Below are positions 62,727 to 64,000 of a stretch of DNA of 64,000 bases, in pieces. Position 1 is the stretch's first letter. Each line of letters begins with the position of its first letter. A model generated the notes under the pieces. It saw only the letters and a program-made list of their open reading frames with translations. It was not told the DNA's origin and made no database searches. The stretch comes from an uncultured Opitutaceae bacterium (lineage in GTDB: Bacteria > Verrucomicrobiota > Verrucomicrobiia > Opitutales > Opitutaceae). The translations under genes and the position numbers were made by a program. The DNA is taken from the NCBI GenBank assembly GCA_951813085.1, contig OX638348.1:3977627-4041626 (forward strand), given 5' to 3'.

Positions 62727-63956
62727 TTATTCTTTATCGACCGCAGCAGCCTCTTGGTTGAAGATCAAGATGCCGTTCATTTCGGGGTTGGTGTTCACGA
62801 CTCCGAAGAACGTATCCACGAAGAACACGCTTTCAAACGTCCGGGAACTGTACTCCTTGGTCATCACGATCTCGAGCCCTTGCTCCGTAGTATACCGAAG
62901 AAAATCGACGCCTTGCTCGCCTGGCACGTTGTAGCGGCCCGCCCGCAGCTCGATCGAATCCTTGTACCAGAACGGGTTCGCGGCCGTTGCCGTCTTGTTG
63001 AGGAATGTAATCGCGGCCGTTGCGGACGTTGCGGACGTGGTGACGACTTCAGCATTCTTATTCTTGTAGGAGATTTCAGGCGCGGTTGGACTAGCGCCGT
63101 TAGCCCCTATGATTGCAGGGCTGATCGTCATCGTCGTGCCGGTATCGACAGATATGACGCGGAACGTCTTAAGCTGCCCTGTGTTCTCCTTGGACACCAT
63201 GTGAACGCTGTTGATGCCTGCAATGGTGAACGCATCGCCAACCGCAACGCCTGTCGTGGTCGAGACGGTGACCGTCTGGTAGCGGTTGCGCGCTACGGTG
63301 CTCTCGGAAGAAAGCGGCACGTAGCGAACTTGATCGCCGTTGGTGGCTATCGTAATGGTGGCGGCGTTGGCGGCAAGCTGCTTTCCAGCGTCAAGCTTGA
63401 ATGTATCGAACCCTGCGACGTCACCGATCCTGGACTTCTCGTAGGCAGTCAATGCCTTCGTTTCGAGAGTTTGACGATTCGGCAGGTTTCCGGCGAGACC
63501 GTTGTAGTCGCGGGAAGTGATCCCGAGATAGCGGTTCTCGTTGGGGATGCCGACTTCATTCATCAGCGAACTGCACGTTGCAATGTCGTCATAGTCGCCA
63601 GCCGCGCCGATGATCGTGGAAACGAGCGTACCTTGAAGCGATACGCAGTCGCGAACAGCCGTGTTGATGTCGGAAGAAAGCGCGGTTGCTGCTTTCTGCA
63701 AACGAGCTTCCTGCTGCTCATCGTGCATTTCCTTTGCGTTGAGCTTCCACGACGCGCACTTGCTTTGATCAAGACTGCTAGGAGATAGCTGCTTAACGTC
63801 CGTAGTCCCGTAAGGTTGAGGATGCCAAATAGTGTCGTTGGACCGCGCCTTCGTGCTGTAGATGGAGATATTGTTGGAGAGAGCGCAGGCGTCTTCGAAC
63901 CCTGAAAAAATTTTGTCGAATGCTCTCTTCTCCTCTTCACTGAATGTGTTAGCCAT
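62727..63956 (-). CDS. P22-family major capsid (coat) protein
   Basis: The 409-residue product, ATG 63956, matches the P22 gp5 coat family in length and in its C-terminal region: DFLRYTTEQGLEIVMTKEY, then FFVDTFFGVVNTNPEMNGILIFNQE. The middle has a repetitive Thr/Val-rich segment (VTVSTTTGVAVGDAFTIAG) like the P22 insertion domain. It builds the icosahedral head of short-tailed phages. The frame is intact, so it is not obviously decayed. The scaffold and portal genes expected upstream lie outside the window. A longer ORF on the opposite strand over this gene is a shadow. Confidence 0.85.
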   Translation of the reverse strand: MANTFSEEEKRAFDKIFSGFEDACALSNNISIYSTKARSNDTIWHPQPYGTTDVKQLSPSSLDQSKCASWKLNAKEMHDEQQEARLQKAATALSSDINTAVRDCVSLQGTLVSTIIGAAGDYDDIATCSSLMNEVGIPNENRYLGITSRDYNGLAGNLPNRQTLETKALTAYEKSRIGDVAGFDTFKLDAGKQLAANAATITIATNGDQVRYVPLSSESTVARNRYQTVTVSTTTGVAVGDAFTIAGINSVHMVSKENTGQLKTFRVISVDTGTTMTISPAIIGANGASPTAPEISYKNKNAEVVTTSATSATAAITFLNKTATAANPFWYKDSIELRAGRYNVPGEQGVDFLRYTTEQGLEIVMTKEYSSRTFESVFFVDTFFGVVNTNPEMNGILIFNQEAAAVDKE

Positions 63957-64000
63957 TATTTTCTATTTTCTAACTGTTTGAATTTCATTTAATTGGTGCG

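Noticed and set aside
62754..63788. 344-residue plus-strand ORF
   Set aside because: Lies antisense to the coat protein gene, which has family homology and its own terminator; product is Arg/Val/Asp-rich shadow sequence.
1..64000. CRISPR arrays, rRNA and tRNA genes
   Set aside because: No regularly spaced repeats and no rRNA or cloverleaf-like sequence were noticed on either strand; reading by eye could miss a tRNA.

Overview
The window is a chromosomal segment of a Gram-negative bacterium that I would place in the Verrucomicrobiota, probably an Opitutae-type lineage. Grounds: a murE with the meso-diaminopimelate signature DNPR, a full division and cell wall (dcw) cluster holding an extra LysM gene and a murC-murB fusion, a secreted protein with repeats of the type NISTRxxVGTG...VLIRAIGPGL, and membrane-anchored VWA proteins with the FSLSFLD...CCGFGA anchor. 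This is inference from protein style; no 16S or tRNA gene was seen.

Layout. 1-317: 3' end of signal peptidase I. 623-5887: respiratory cluster with a diheme cytochrome c, an aa3-type cytochrome c oxidase (subunits II, I, III, IV), a second subunit III paralogue and two small membrane proteins. 6030-8099: arsenosugar genes arsM and arsS; arsS is split by a one-base frameshift. 8184-16179: RND efflux adaptor and two RND permeases. 16213-18909: a ketoglutarate-semialdehyde-type dehydrogenase divergent from a FadR-type regulator. 19049-21082: secreted cyclophilin/Ig-like protein. 21105-23535 (minus): DUF971, HAD phosphatase, hisI and DUF72 genes.

23704-43275 is a complete, almost gapless dcw cluster: mraZ (with a TGGGN operator array over its own promoter), a small gene, rsmH, a small gene, ftsL, ftsI, murE, murF, mraY, murD, a LysM gene, ftsW, murG, murC-murB, ddl, ftsQ, ftsA, ftsZ. 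It encodes lipid II synthesis and the divisome core. Next, 43511-47303 holds three overlapping genes: DinB-like, NRDE/TANGO2-like, and an 852-residue fusion of alpha/beta-hydrolase, DedA and ATP-grasp modules.

47318-53478 is the best candidate for an undescribed system. An ExbB/TolQ/MotA-like channel protein, a divergent Hsp70-like protein and two VWA proteins whose anchors each carry an ExbD-like aspartate form a tight operon, with two lipoprotein genes divergent from it. A truncated HlyD fragment follows. 54089-61120 returns to housekeeping genes (bisphosphate nucleotidase, PolB-like exonuclease, degenerate 2H protein, typA, hrpB). From 61121 the window enters a non-coding border and then a P22-like prophage remnant: an intact coat protein gene, a small gene, and a portal-accessory (gp4-like) 5' end abutting a 5'-truncated AbiEii toxin gene.
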